Source: Candidatus Saccharimonadota bacterium (GTDB lineage: Bacteria; Patescibacteriota; Saccharimonadia; Saccharimonadales; Saccharimonadaceae). Taken from it: a stretch of 64,000 nt of DNA. Shown one piece after another: positions 53,601 to 60,550 of the stretch. Each line of letters starts with the position of its first letter. Within the stretch, counting starts at the first letter, position 1. Where the stretch lies: positions 163,469 through 227,468 of the forward strand of contig JAFUBT010000002.1 of NCBI GenBank assembly GCA_017460065.1, given 5' to 3'. The translations under genes and the position numbers were made by a program. The notes beneath the pieces were generated by a model. That model was not told the DNA's origin. It did no database searches and saw only the letters and a program-made list of their open reading frames with translations.

Positions 53601-53889
53601 GGGGAAGTCGCGATAGTGGCCAAATATCCTGAATGATTTTGTTCGTCCCTTTTGGCTTCTCCTCAAAGAAGAGAAGTCGTAGCGTTCGCAGCACTTCTTC
53701 GGAGGTGATGTCTCTAAAAAGGAGACAGGAGATTCCCGCTTCCCACGGGAAAAATGGTGGGCTTTCGCTCCTAGTAATTGCTTGGCCACTATCGTATAAG
53801 AGCCACCGTCCTGGCGGAGATTTGCTGGGCTTTTCTTGTTCGACGCGGGGTGTCGAGTGCCAGAAAAGCCAGCCATCTTCGGACGGCAT
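53571..53889 (-). ncRNA. Candidate structured non-coding RNA of about 320 nt
   Basis: Read leftward between a strong promoter and a terminator. In RNA order: GCCGUCC (53887-53881) closes with GGACGGU (53811-53805); inside it GGCUUUUCU/AGAAAAGCC (53870-53862, 53836-53828) with a nested UCGAC/GUCGA. A 13-bp perfect long-range helix CGAUAGUGGCCAA/UUGGCCACUAUCG (53794-53782, 53623-53611) encloses CCCAC/GUGGG, UGUCUC/GAGACA (53727-53722, 53714-53709) and CUUCUC/GAGAAG hairpins (53676-53671, 53661-53656). AUCACCUCC (53709-53701) equals part of the 16S 3' tail. Motifs of RNase P, tmRNA, SRP RNA and 6S RNA were not found. An open frame of 122 codons crosses it but ends inside the following gene's region. 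I consider the RNA reading stronger. Confidence 0.65.
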
Positions 53890-53895
53890 AACCCT

Positions 53896-53924
53896 ATAAT
53901 AGCACAAAATATCAAAATAGTCAA
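53896..53924 (-). promoter_or_regulatory. Promoter of the candidate non-coding RNA
   Basis: TTGACT (53924-53919), 17 bases ending TTTTGTGC, TATTAT (53901-53896). Same type as the promoters at 11130, 24516, 34627 and 41865. Confidence 0.8.
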
Positions 53925-53955
53925 GTATTTTGGCGAAAAATAACCATAATTACGA

Positions 53956-55251
53956 TTAAAATAGCGATACTTGTCCAGGCGTCAGGCCGTCTGCTTCGGC
54001 GTCCGGCTTGTTTTGGTAAAAATCTACTACTTCCTGCGAGGCTTTTAGCGCGTTTGGCCAGATACGCTGCGTCAAAGAAAGCCCGCTCAAATTCTCGCAG
54101 CGACTGAGCGCCACATACAACTGTCCCACGTCAAAACAGTTTGGGTCTACGATTGCTTTTGGATAAGTCTGCCCCTGACTTTTGTGAATCGTGATGGCGT
54201 AGGCCAAGCGGAGCGGAATTTGCGTAAAAGTACCAATCGTGTCGTGCTCAATAGTTTCACCGTTCCAAATCGGGCGATTAATCGACCATTCGTGATACTT
54301 GACTTCGGATTTTTGGCGGTTATCCCAGATAACGTCGACTGAGCGTTGATTAATGCGCTTCACCGTACCCAACTGGCCGTTCTTGAAGTTTGCCTCGTTG
54401 CAAAGCGCAATTACGCGCGCGCCCGGTTTGAGTACCAATTCTAGGTCGGCGGCCTCGTCTCCCTTATTAACGGTACCCTCCTTGCTAGCCCGAAAGACAT
54501 ATTCGTCGCCGGCGATTTCGGCAAGTTTCTGCTGATTAATCCGCTGCGCTTTGGCATTAGTGGGGACCAAGTAAATTGCTTCTGGGTCGGGCTCGTCCAT
54601 CATAATCTGATCGTTAAAGAATTCTAAGCAGGCTATATCGCCAATCCGTGCTTGGTCGAGTCGCCCCACAAAGCTCTCTTCGTCTTGGCGCACTACCTCG
54701 TCAAGTCGGTAATGGCGGAAATTGAAGTTGCTCCAGTTTTTCCCACTAAAACAGAAGCCATTCCCCAGGTTTGGGTATTTGTTCTGTAAAATCTCGCGGT
54801 CCTCTGCGCGCAGAACGGGTGGCAATTGGAAGAAATCGCCCACTACAATTAACTGTTTCTTCTTGTGACTGGCCCGTTCGGCCTTGAAAATCATTTCGGC
54901 AATGTAGTCAAACAAGTCTACACGACACATCGAAATTTCGTCAATCACAATCGTCTGCGCGTTCAGAATTTCTTCTGGCGGCTTGATGGTTTTTGCACAA
55001 TCATAAACTTGTCGGTAGGGCAGATGGAAGGCGCGGTGGATTGTGCTGCCACCACGTAGTTTGAGGGCAGCAATGCCCGTTGGCGCACAGGCGACCATGG
55101 CCCGCTTTGCGTAGTCTAAATAACGCTGTAGCACATAGGATTTGCCCGTACCGGCGTCACCCGTCAAAAAAACGTTGCGCCCATCCAGCATAGCGGTAAG
55201 CGCACTTTTCTGGCAATCTGTCAGACCGGCGTATTTATCCGTGTTGCGCAT
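53956..55251 (-). CDS. Pif1/RecD-like superfamily 1B helicase
   Basis: A 431-residue 5'-3' DNA helicase. Motif I is FLTGDAGTGKSYVL, motif Ia APTGIAALKLRGGSTIHRAF, motif II IVIDEISMCRVDLFD, motif III IVVGDFFQLPPVL, motif V/VI AYAITIHKSQGQTYPKA and QLYVALSRCENLSGL. This set is that of Pif1-type enzymes, which unwind G-quadruplexes and stalled forks. It is at the short end of the family, with no extra C-terminal domain. TATAAT (55263-55258) lies six bases before the ATG. tRNA-Trp is upstream on the same strand. Confidence 0.92.
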   Translation of the reverse strand: MRNTDKYAGLTDCQKSALTAMLDGRNVFLTGDAGTGKSYVLQRYLDYAKRAMVACAPTGIAALKLRGGSTIHRAFHLPYRQVYDCAKTIKPPEEILNAQTIVIDEISMCRVDLFDYIAEMIFKAERASHKKKQLIVVGDFFQLPPVLRAEDREILQNKYPNLGNGFCFSGKNWSNFNFRHYRLDEVVRQDEESFVGRLDQARIGDIACLEFFNDQIMMDEPDPEAIYLVPTNAKAQRINQQKLAEIAGDEYVFRASKEGTVNKGDEAADLELVLKPGARVIALCNEANFKNGQLGTVKRINQRSVDVIWDNRQKSEVKYHEWSINRPIWNGETIEHDTIGTFTQIPLRLAYAITIHKSQGQTYPKAIVDPNCFDVGQLYVALSRCENLSGLSLTQRIWPNALKASQEVVDFYQNKPDAEADGLTPGQVSLF

Positions 55252-55272
55252 TTTTTAATTATATAAGACAAA

Positions 55273-55297
55273 CAAAAAAGCTGCATCGTTGCAGCTG
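55273..55297 (-). terminator. Terminator after tRNA-Trp
   Basis: Read leftward: AGCTGCA, loop ACGA, TGCAGCT followed by TTTTTG. It ends the tRNA transcript before the helicase promoter. Confidence 0.85.
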
Positions 55298-55303
55298 GCT
55301 TTG

Positions 55304-55379
55304 TGGCAGGGGCGGCAAGACTTGAACTCGCGACACCTGGTTTTGGAGACCAGTGCTCTACCAACTGAGCTACGCCCCT
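55304..55379 (-). tRNA. tRNA-Trp(CCA)
   Basis: Read leftward with encoded CCA. Acceptor AGGGGCG/CGCCCCT; D arm GCTC...GAGC; anticodon stem CTGGT/ACCAG around CTCCAAA with anticodon CCA; variable loop GTGTC; T arm GCGAG-TTCAAGT-CTTGC. It reads UGG; no UGA-reading tryptophan tRNA is implied here. Confidence 0.97.
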
Positions 55380-55470
55380 AGAGCTGCCCAAATTATACCA
55401 CAAGACCAGCGGGCGCAGAAAACGTAAGGACTTTATGCTAAAATTAGCTTAAGGAAACAAGGAGAAAGCC

Positions 55471-56220
55471 ATGTCAGCAGATAAAACCGAAGCACCTAAC
55501 GCCAGTATTCCGCCCAGCGAGCCAAATCCTTCTGCGCCTAATCATAGTAGTGGCCTCAAGGTATTTTTCATTGTAATTCTAGTATTTTTTGCAGTCTCTA
55601 TACTGTTGCCTATTGTGTTAGCGGCCGGGGTATTCATGCGCTATGGCGACGAAATTATTAGCGAAATCACCCGAGAATTCGACCGCAGTGGCTCCTCCAC
55701 GCATGATTGGGCTGATTTTTCGCCAGCAAACTACGAAGGTGTTTGGCAGGCGTATCAAAATGACACTTGTTACATCTTTGACGATGCTGGCTCATTCCGA
55801 GTTTCTGGGGGTGATTGTTACGACGCCGCACAGAGTACGACCTACTATAGCGGGGCCTACCAGCTGGATAGCCGTGCCTTTGCGGCTCTTCAAAGCGCCC
55901 ATCTGACGCTCGATGACATCTACACTAAAGCTAAGCTGGACAACTCTACTAGTCTGACGCCCAACGATATCTACTTGCTCAAGTTCAACCCAACTGAGGC
56001 AAAGCGTAGCGGCGAAGCCATCGACCCAACCGAGTTTGATGCCGAATATCTCCTCTTCGTGCGTACAGCCGACTTTAACGCCATAGTCTATAACCCGGCG
56101 ACCAGTGAAGTCGTTCAACTCGACTGGCGCTCAACGGTTTCATTGGAGGGCGTGACCGAGGAGCACGGTGCACCAGATCCAGCGGACGCCACTAGCAAGC
56201 CGGATACGACCAATATCTAG
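55471..56220 (+). CDS. Single-pass membrane protein with extracytoplasmic domain, unknown
   Basis: A 249-residue protein. A Pro/Ser-rich cytoplasmic N-terminus of about 28 residues is followed by VFFIVILVFFAVSILLPIVL and a polar domain with YEGVWQAYQNDTCYIFDDAG, FRVSGGDCYDAAQ (two cysteines, possible disulfide) and a calycin-like run of strands. It ends in an acidic, low-complexity tail. The start has AAGGAG eight bases upstream and a TGC-TAAAAT -10 about 30 bases upstream. No family is recognised. Confidence 0.68.
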   Translation: MSADKTEAPNASIPPSEPNPSAPNHSSGLKVFFIVILVFFAVSILLPIVLAAGVFMRYGDEIISEITREFDRSGSSTHDWADFSPANYEGVWQAYQNDTCYIFDDAGSFRVSGGDCYDAAQSTTYYSGAYQLDSRAFAALQSAHLTLDDIYTKAKLDNSTSLTPNDIYLLKFNPTEAKRSGEAIDPTEFDAEYLLFVRTADFNAIVYNPATSEVVQLDWRSTVSLEGVTEEHGAPDPADATSKPDTTNI

Positions 56221-56242
56221 TTCGTGCTAGAATATATCTAGT

Positions 56243-57214
56243 ATGTACGATATATTTACGGAATTTATTCGCGATAGTCAACATATCTGCGTTATCCAAG
56301 CCGAGAATCCCGACGGCGATTCTCTCGGTGCGGCACTAGCGCTAGAATCTGCGCTCAGTGACAAACAAGTATCCCTGTATTGTCCAGTCGACATCCCCAA
56401 ATATATGCGTTATTTCGAGGGGTGGAGCCGGGTAGAGAACGATTTCCCCTACAAAGCCGATGCATATATCATTGTTGACACTGCCGCAAGTGTGTTGTTG
56501 TCGAAGCTGCTCGACGATGCCGCTATCCGTAACTGCCTCTACTCTACGCCTGTGCTGGTTATCGACCATCACGAAACCGCGGCCGATTTGGACTTCCCGC
56601 ATCAAGCAATCATTGAGCCGCAATCCTCGTGTTGCGGTTTACTGTATAAGATTTTCCAGGATCAAAATATCGCTATTGATGCCCTATGTGCCGAAAACTT
56701 GCTTTATGGTTTACTCTCGGATACTTTGGGACTCACGGCGCAATCGAGTACCGCCGACGATTATCGCGTGGCCGCCGACCTGATTGATCTTGGTGCAAAA
56801 GTCGCCGACATGGAAGAACGGCGCCGCGAATTTTCCAAAAAATCTGCCCGTATTTTGGACTACAAGGCCGACCTGATTAAGCGCATCGAATACCACCTCG
56901 ATGGCCGCTTAGCGACCATTTTGATTCCGTTCGAAGATATCCAAGAATACTCTGATGAATACAACCCCAATGTGTTAATCCTCGAAGAATTACGTCTTGT
57001 CGAGGGGGTTGACGTGGCGGTTGCCATCAAGACTTATCCAGACGGTAAACTCACCGGCAAGATTCGCAGCACCAAGCCGATCGCCGAACAGCTGGCGGGC
57101 TACTTTGGCGGCGGCGGTCATCCTTATGCGGCCGGCTTCCGTATTTACGAGGACTACGCCGAGACTTTGCCCGAGATAATTTCGGCCACCATGAAGCTTT
57201 TAGATGAATCGTAG
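56243..57214 (+). CDS. DHH/DHHA1 phosphoesterase (NrnA-like)
   Basis: A 323-residue phosphoesterase of the NrnA/RecJ-like DHH family, whose members degrade short RNAs, pAp or cyclic-di-nucleotide products. Motif I is ENPDGDSLGAAL (the usual H before it is E or A here), motif II IIVDTAASV, motif III VIDHHETAADLDF, and motif IV LLSDTLGLTAQS. The C-terminal DHHA1 part has FGGGGHPYAAGFRIY with the GGGH signature. Missing the first histidine may change one metal site. TAGAAT (56228-56233) lies nine bases before the ATG. Confidence 0.9.
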   Translation: MYDIFTEFIRDSQHICVIQAENPDGDSLGAALALESALSDKQVSLYCPVDIPKYMRYFEGWSRVENDFPYKADAYIIVDTAASVLLSKLLDDAAIRNCLYSTPVLVIDHHETAADLDFPHQAIIEPQSSCCGLLYKIFQDQNIAIDALCAENLLYGLLSDTLGLTAQSSTADDYRVAADLIDLGAKVADMEERRREFSKKSARILDYKADLIKRIEYHLDGRLATILIPFEDIQEYSDEYNPNVLILEELRLVEGVDVAVAIKTYPDGKLTGKIRSTKPIAEQLAGYFGGGGHPYAAGFRIYEDYAETLPEIISATMKLLDES

Positions 57215-57223
57215 TGCTCGTGG

Positions 57224-57229
57224 TACAAT
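57224..57229 (+). promoter_or_regulatory. -10 element (TACAAT) six bases before the phosphoketolase genes
   Basis: GTGG-TACAAT, six bases before the ATG at 57236. It would drive both phosphoketolase genes as one leaderless mRNA. Confidence 0.6.
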
Positions 57230-57235
57230 ATAACT

Positions 57236-58180
57236 ATGAATTCTGGGTGGGATGTTGACATTGATAAAATTACACGCCGTATTCGTTTTTGTAATTATTT
57301 AAGTGTCGCGCAGATTTTTTTGCAAGACAATTTCTTGCTTGAGCGCCCGCTGCAATTTACTGATATCAAGCCGCGCTTGTTGGGGCATTGGGGCTCCTGT
57401 CCCGGCATTAATATTGCCTACGCTAACCTCAAGGAGCGTTTTCCACAGATGCAATTTATTCTTGGCCCTGGCCACGGCTATCCAGCTCTGCAGGCAAACT
57501 TGTTCTATGATGGCGACTTACTGCCGTATTATCCATTAGCTACGCCTAACCAGCAGGGAATTGAGTATATTTGTAAGCAGTTTTCCTGGCCCTACGGATT
57601 CCCGTCGCACGCTAGCCCGATGACGCCTGGCGTTGTGGCAGAAGGCGGCGAATTGGGTTATTCACTGGCGTCTGCTTATGGGGCTGCACTTGGCCGTCCG
57701 GATAAGTTCGTCGCTGTTTTGATTGGCGATGGCGAATTTGAGACCGCTACAGCTTTAGCTAGTCTCAACCTCAATAAATTACTGAATTCTCGTGCAAATG
57801 GTCAAGTGTTGCCAATATTGCATCTTAACGGCTACAAAATCTCTGCTCCCACGATTTACGGTCGCAGCAGCGAACGCGAGTTGTTGCAATTGTTGCGTGG
57901 CTTCGGCTATGAGCCAGTTATGGTCGACGGTCTTGACACGACGGCTTTTCAGCAAGTTCTTAGCGCATTGACGCCGCGCAGTTTTATCCTATTACGTACA
58001 CCCAAGGGTTATTCCGGCCCCCAGGAGCTTGACGGTACAAAGATTGCCGATAATTGCGCTTCACATCAAGTCCCCCTGCCGAAAGCCAAAACCGACCCTG
58101 CGCAGCTGGCGATGCTCGAAGCCTGGCTAAAAGCTTATGAGTTTGAGGAGCTCTTCCATGAATTTACCGCAAACCGTTGA
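57236..58180 (+). CDS. Phosphoketolase, N-terminal (ThDP-binding) polypeptide
   Basis: A 314-residue protein equal to the first half of D-xylulose-5-phosphate/fructose-6-phosphate phosphoketolase. RFCNYLSVAQIFLQDNFLLE, LLGHWGSCPGINIAYA, ILGPGHGYPALQA, FPSHASPMTPGVVAEGGELG, and GDGEFETATALASLNLNKLL (GDG...N, ThDP and magnesium) follow the family order, ending near LKAYEFEELFHE where single-chain enzymes go on. It stops with TGA inside the start of the next gene. The enzyme splits ketose phosphates to acetyl-phosphate plus an aldose phosphate. It is complete as a PP-domain unit and probably works as a subunit with the next product. Confidence 0.9.
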   Translation: MNSGWDVDIDKITRRIRFCNYLSVAQIFLQDNFLLERPLQFTDIKPRLLGHWGSCPGINIAYANLKERFPQMQFILGPGHGYPALQANLFYDGDLLPYYPLATPNQQGIEYICKQFSWPYGFPSHASPMTPGVVAEGGELGYSLASAYGAALGRPDKFVAVLIGDGEFETATALASLNLNKLLNSRANGQVLPILHLNGYKISAPTIYGRSSERELLQLLRGFGYEPVMVDGLDTTAFQQVLSALTPRSFILLRTPKGYSGPQELDGTKIADNCASHQVPLPKAKTDPAQLAMLEAWLKAYEFEELFHEFTANR

Positions 58181-59330
58181 ACACCCTGGTCGTGGCGATT
58201 TTTCATCGGCCCAACGCTTTGGCGAAGCTCTGCGCCGACAACTCGAAACAACTCCAGATTTTTACGTTTTTTCGCCCGACGAAACGAGCTCAAATCGGCT
58301 CGACGCAGTTTATCAAGCCAGCGCACGTGCTTGGCTACTACCGCAGCAGCCGTGGGACGAGCATCTTGCCGCTGACGGACGTATTATTGAACTTTTGTCA
58401 GAAAACACCTTATTTGCGGTGCTGGCGAGCCATATTCTGAACGGTGGTCGCGGCGCCATGACTTCCTACGAAGCTTTTTTGCCAATTATTTCTTCACAGC
58501 TCGATCAACACCTCAAGTTTTTGCAGCAGAGCAAAACGGTCACTTGGCGGCCAGATTACGCGCCGCTCAATCTTTTGTCGACCTCTTGTTGGCAGCGTCA
58601 GGACCATAACGGCTACACACACCAAAATCCCGCGCTCATTTCACAGGCATTAATGAAGCCGTCAAATTTGGCAAATTGCCTGTTCCCGGTTGACGATGTT
58701 GCAGCCGCAGTGGCAAGTGAATTTATGTTTGAGCAAAGCAAAAATGTTGTAAATATTACAACATTTAATAAAAATACTCTACCACGCTGGATAGACATTA
58801 ACCATGCTCGCTTTCAGCTCACGAACGGCGGTGCGTCAATTTTTGGTTTTGCTTCGGACGATTGCCCTGACCTAATCGTATCGGGTATCGGCGACATCCC
58901 CAGTCGCGAAGCTTTGGCTGCCATTAAATTAGCGAAAACTGAGTTGCCCGAGCTGCGAATTCGTTACGTCGGCATTGCGGCGCTTTCTTATGCTGCGATT
59001 GGCACGACCGAATGCAAATTGTCGCAACAGCTATTTGATGAATACTTTGGTCACAATCTTCCAATTATTATTAATTTCCACGGTTATCCCGATACTATTC
59101 GCGCCATTATGTCGCACTATACCGATCCACGTCGCATAGATATTCATGGCTACCAAGACCAAGGGTCGACTACTTCGCCGATGGATGAACTTACACGCAA
59201 TGCCTGCTCGCGTTGGGACTTATGTATTAATATCTTCGAGCGCGCTGGGCATCCCGAATTCACCGCCAAGTATCAAAATATTATCGCCGACAATGCTCAT
59301 CACGCTGAGCTTTATGGGCTCGACGCCTAG
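58158..59330 (+). CDS. Phosphoketolase, C-terminal (pyrimidine-binding and transketolase-C) polypeptide
   Basis: A 390-residue protein equal to the second half of phosphoketolase. FYVFSPDETSSNRLDAVYQA, SHILNGGRGAMTSYEAFLPI, TSCWRQ-like CWQRQDHNGYTHQNPALIS and, at the end, DIHGYQDQGSTTSPMDELTR match single-chain enzymes. It starts at the ATG at 58158, in another frame, 23 bases before the stop of the first gene. GAGGAG lies seven bases before that ATG, so it has its own ribosome site and is coupled. The linker of about 70-100 residues of normal enzymes is missing. A frameshift artefact is unlikely given the spaced ribosome site. Confidence 0.88.
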   Translation: MNLPQTVEHPGRGDFSSAQRFGEALRRQLETTPDFYVFSPDETSSNRLDAVYQASARAWLLPQQPWDEHLAADGRIIELLSENTLFAVLASHILNGGRGAMTSYEAFLPIISSQLDQHLKFLQQSKTVTWRPDYAPLNLLSTSCWQRQDHNGYTHQNPALISQALMKPSNLANCLFPVDDVAAAVASEFMFEQSKNVVNITTFNKNTLPRWIDINHARFQLTNGGASIFGFASDDCPDLIVSGIGDIPSREALAAIKLAKTELPELRIRYVGIAALSYAAIGTTECKLSQQLFDEYFGHNLPIIINFHGYPDTIRAIMSHYTDPRRIDIHGYQDQGSTTSPMDELTRNACSRWDLCINIFERAGHPEFTAKYQNIIADNAHHAELYGLDA

Positions 59331-59339
59331 TATATCTGT

Positions 59340-59345
59340 TATAAT
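59340..59345 (+). promoter_or_regulatory. -10 element (TATAAT) six bases before ackA
   Basis: CTGT-TATAAT, then GGCGGC and the ATG. Leaderless type. Confidence 0.6.
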
Positions 59346-59351
59346 GGCGGC

Positions 59352-60536
59352 ATGAGTAAGTTAATTTTAATCACCAACCCTGGATCTGCTAGCCGTAAAT
59401 ACGCCTTATATGATGGCGACGATTTGATGGCGCAGCTGCACTTCGAGTACGAAGGCAAAAAGGTCGTTTGTACTATTAACGACGTCGATGACGGTAAGAA
59501 GAAAATCACTCCCGCCATCAGCGATTTGAATGACGCGATTATTGCTTTGCCGCAAATTTTGCGCGACGAACAGTACGTGACGGAGCAGCATAAGCTTGCC
59601 GCGGTCGTAGTACGTATTGTGGCCCCTGGTGATTATTTTACGGAAGATCATATTGTCGATGATGAGTACATGCTGAAGCTGAAGGAAGCCGAAAAACGTA
59701 ATCCCATCCATGTGCCAACTACCGCCAACGAGATTCGCGGCATTCGCAAACATTTCGCTGGCGTAAAAATTATTTCTGTATCCGATTCGGCCTTCCACTG
59801 GGAAAAGCCTGATACGATGAAATACTACAGCTTCGACATGGAACTAGCTGACCAGCACGAAATCAAGCGCTACGGCTACCATGGCCTAAGTTATGCCTTC
59901 ATCTCACGTTACATGAAAGAGCATGACATTTTACCGGAAAAACTCATCGTGATGCACCTGGGCTCCGGCTCTTCAGTCTCGGCCATTCTTAATGGCAAGG
60001 CAATGGATAACTCGATGGGCTATACTCCGCTCGAAGGTGTGGCGATGTCGACGCGTGTTGGCACGATTGATGTTGCGGCCGCTCTGGCCATCAAGAAGGC
60101 CCTTGGCATCAAAACCGACGAAGAGTTTTTGCTATATCTCAATAAGCAGTGTGGCCTTTTAGGGCTTTCGGGCGTTAGCGACGACATGCGCGATGTCATT
60201 CAGAAACGCGATGAGGGTGATTTACGTGCCAGCCTAGCGCACTCAATTTTCGTTTACCGCATCCAAAGCTATATTGGCCAAATGGCGGCTGCTTTGGCTG
60301 GCGTCGACGCGATTGTGTTTGCCGGTACGATTGGCGAGCGCTCTAGTGAAATTCGACATTTCGTGACGCAGAAGCTTGGCTACTTGAATTTCTTATTGGA
60401 CGCCGACAAGAATGACGCGCCAGAGTTTACGGACCGTCACGCATTAATCTCGACTGCGGACAGCAAGCCGATTTATATTATCCAAACCGACGAAACCGAT
60501 GAGATGATTCATCGCGCCCAGGCCTTGATTGGATAG
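59352..60536 (+). CDS. ackA: Acetate kinase, divergent
   Basis: A 394-residue acetate kinase (ASKHA fold) that turns acetyl-phosphate and ADP into acetate and ATP. ITNPGSASRKYALYDGD, VSDSAFHWEKPD, IKRYGYHGLSYAFISRYM, IVMHLGSGSSVSAILNGKAM, TPLEGVAMSTRVGTID and IVFAGTIGERSSEIR follow the family order and length. Several strongly conserved spots differ: VVRIVAPG for HRVVHGG, HLGSGS for HLGNGA and STRVGTID for GTRSGDID. The catalytic arginines, aspartate and the histidine of YGxHG remain. The position after phosphoketolase fits the pathway. TATAAT ends six bases before the ATG. Confidence 0.88.
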   Translation: MSKLILITNPGSASRKYALYDGDDLMAQLHFEYEGKKVVCTINDVDDGKKKITPAISDLNDAIIALPQILRDEQYVTEQHKLAAVVVRIVAPGDYFTEDHIVDDEYMLKLKEAEKRNPIHVPTTANEIRGIRKHFAGVKIISVSDSAFHWEKPDTMKYYSFDMELADQHEIKRYGYHGLSYAFISRYMKEHDILPEKLIVMHLGSGSSVSAILNGKAMDNSMGYTPLEGVAMSTRVGTIDVAAALAIKKALGIKTDEEFLLYLNKQCGLLGLSGVSDDMRDVIQKRDEGDLRASLAHSIFVYRIQSYIGQMAAALAGVDAIVFAGTIGERSSEIRHFVTQKLGYLNFLLDADKNDAPEFTDRHALISTADSKPIYIIQTDETDEMIHRAQALIG

Positions 60537-60550
60537 TGTAAACTAGAGTC

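Noticed and set aside
51779..53623. Longer start of the first ABC gene at 53623
   Set aside because: The extra 28 residues would be read through an RNA terminator stem; a -10 lies six bases before the ATG near 53539.
53571..53889. Known RNA families (RNase P RNA, tmRNA, SRP RNA, 6S) for the structured RNA
   Set aside because: No GAGGAAAGUC or ACAGAxA, no tRNA-like end or tag frame, no GGUCAGG/GGAAGCAGCC, and no single large central bubble.
57236..59330. Phosphoketolase as a frameshifted pseudogene
   Set aside because: The second gene has its own ATG with GAGGAG at seven bases, both halves are intact in motifs, and the break is at a domain border.
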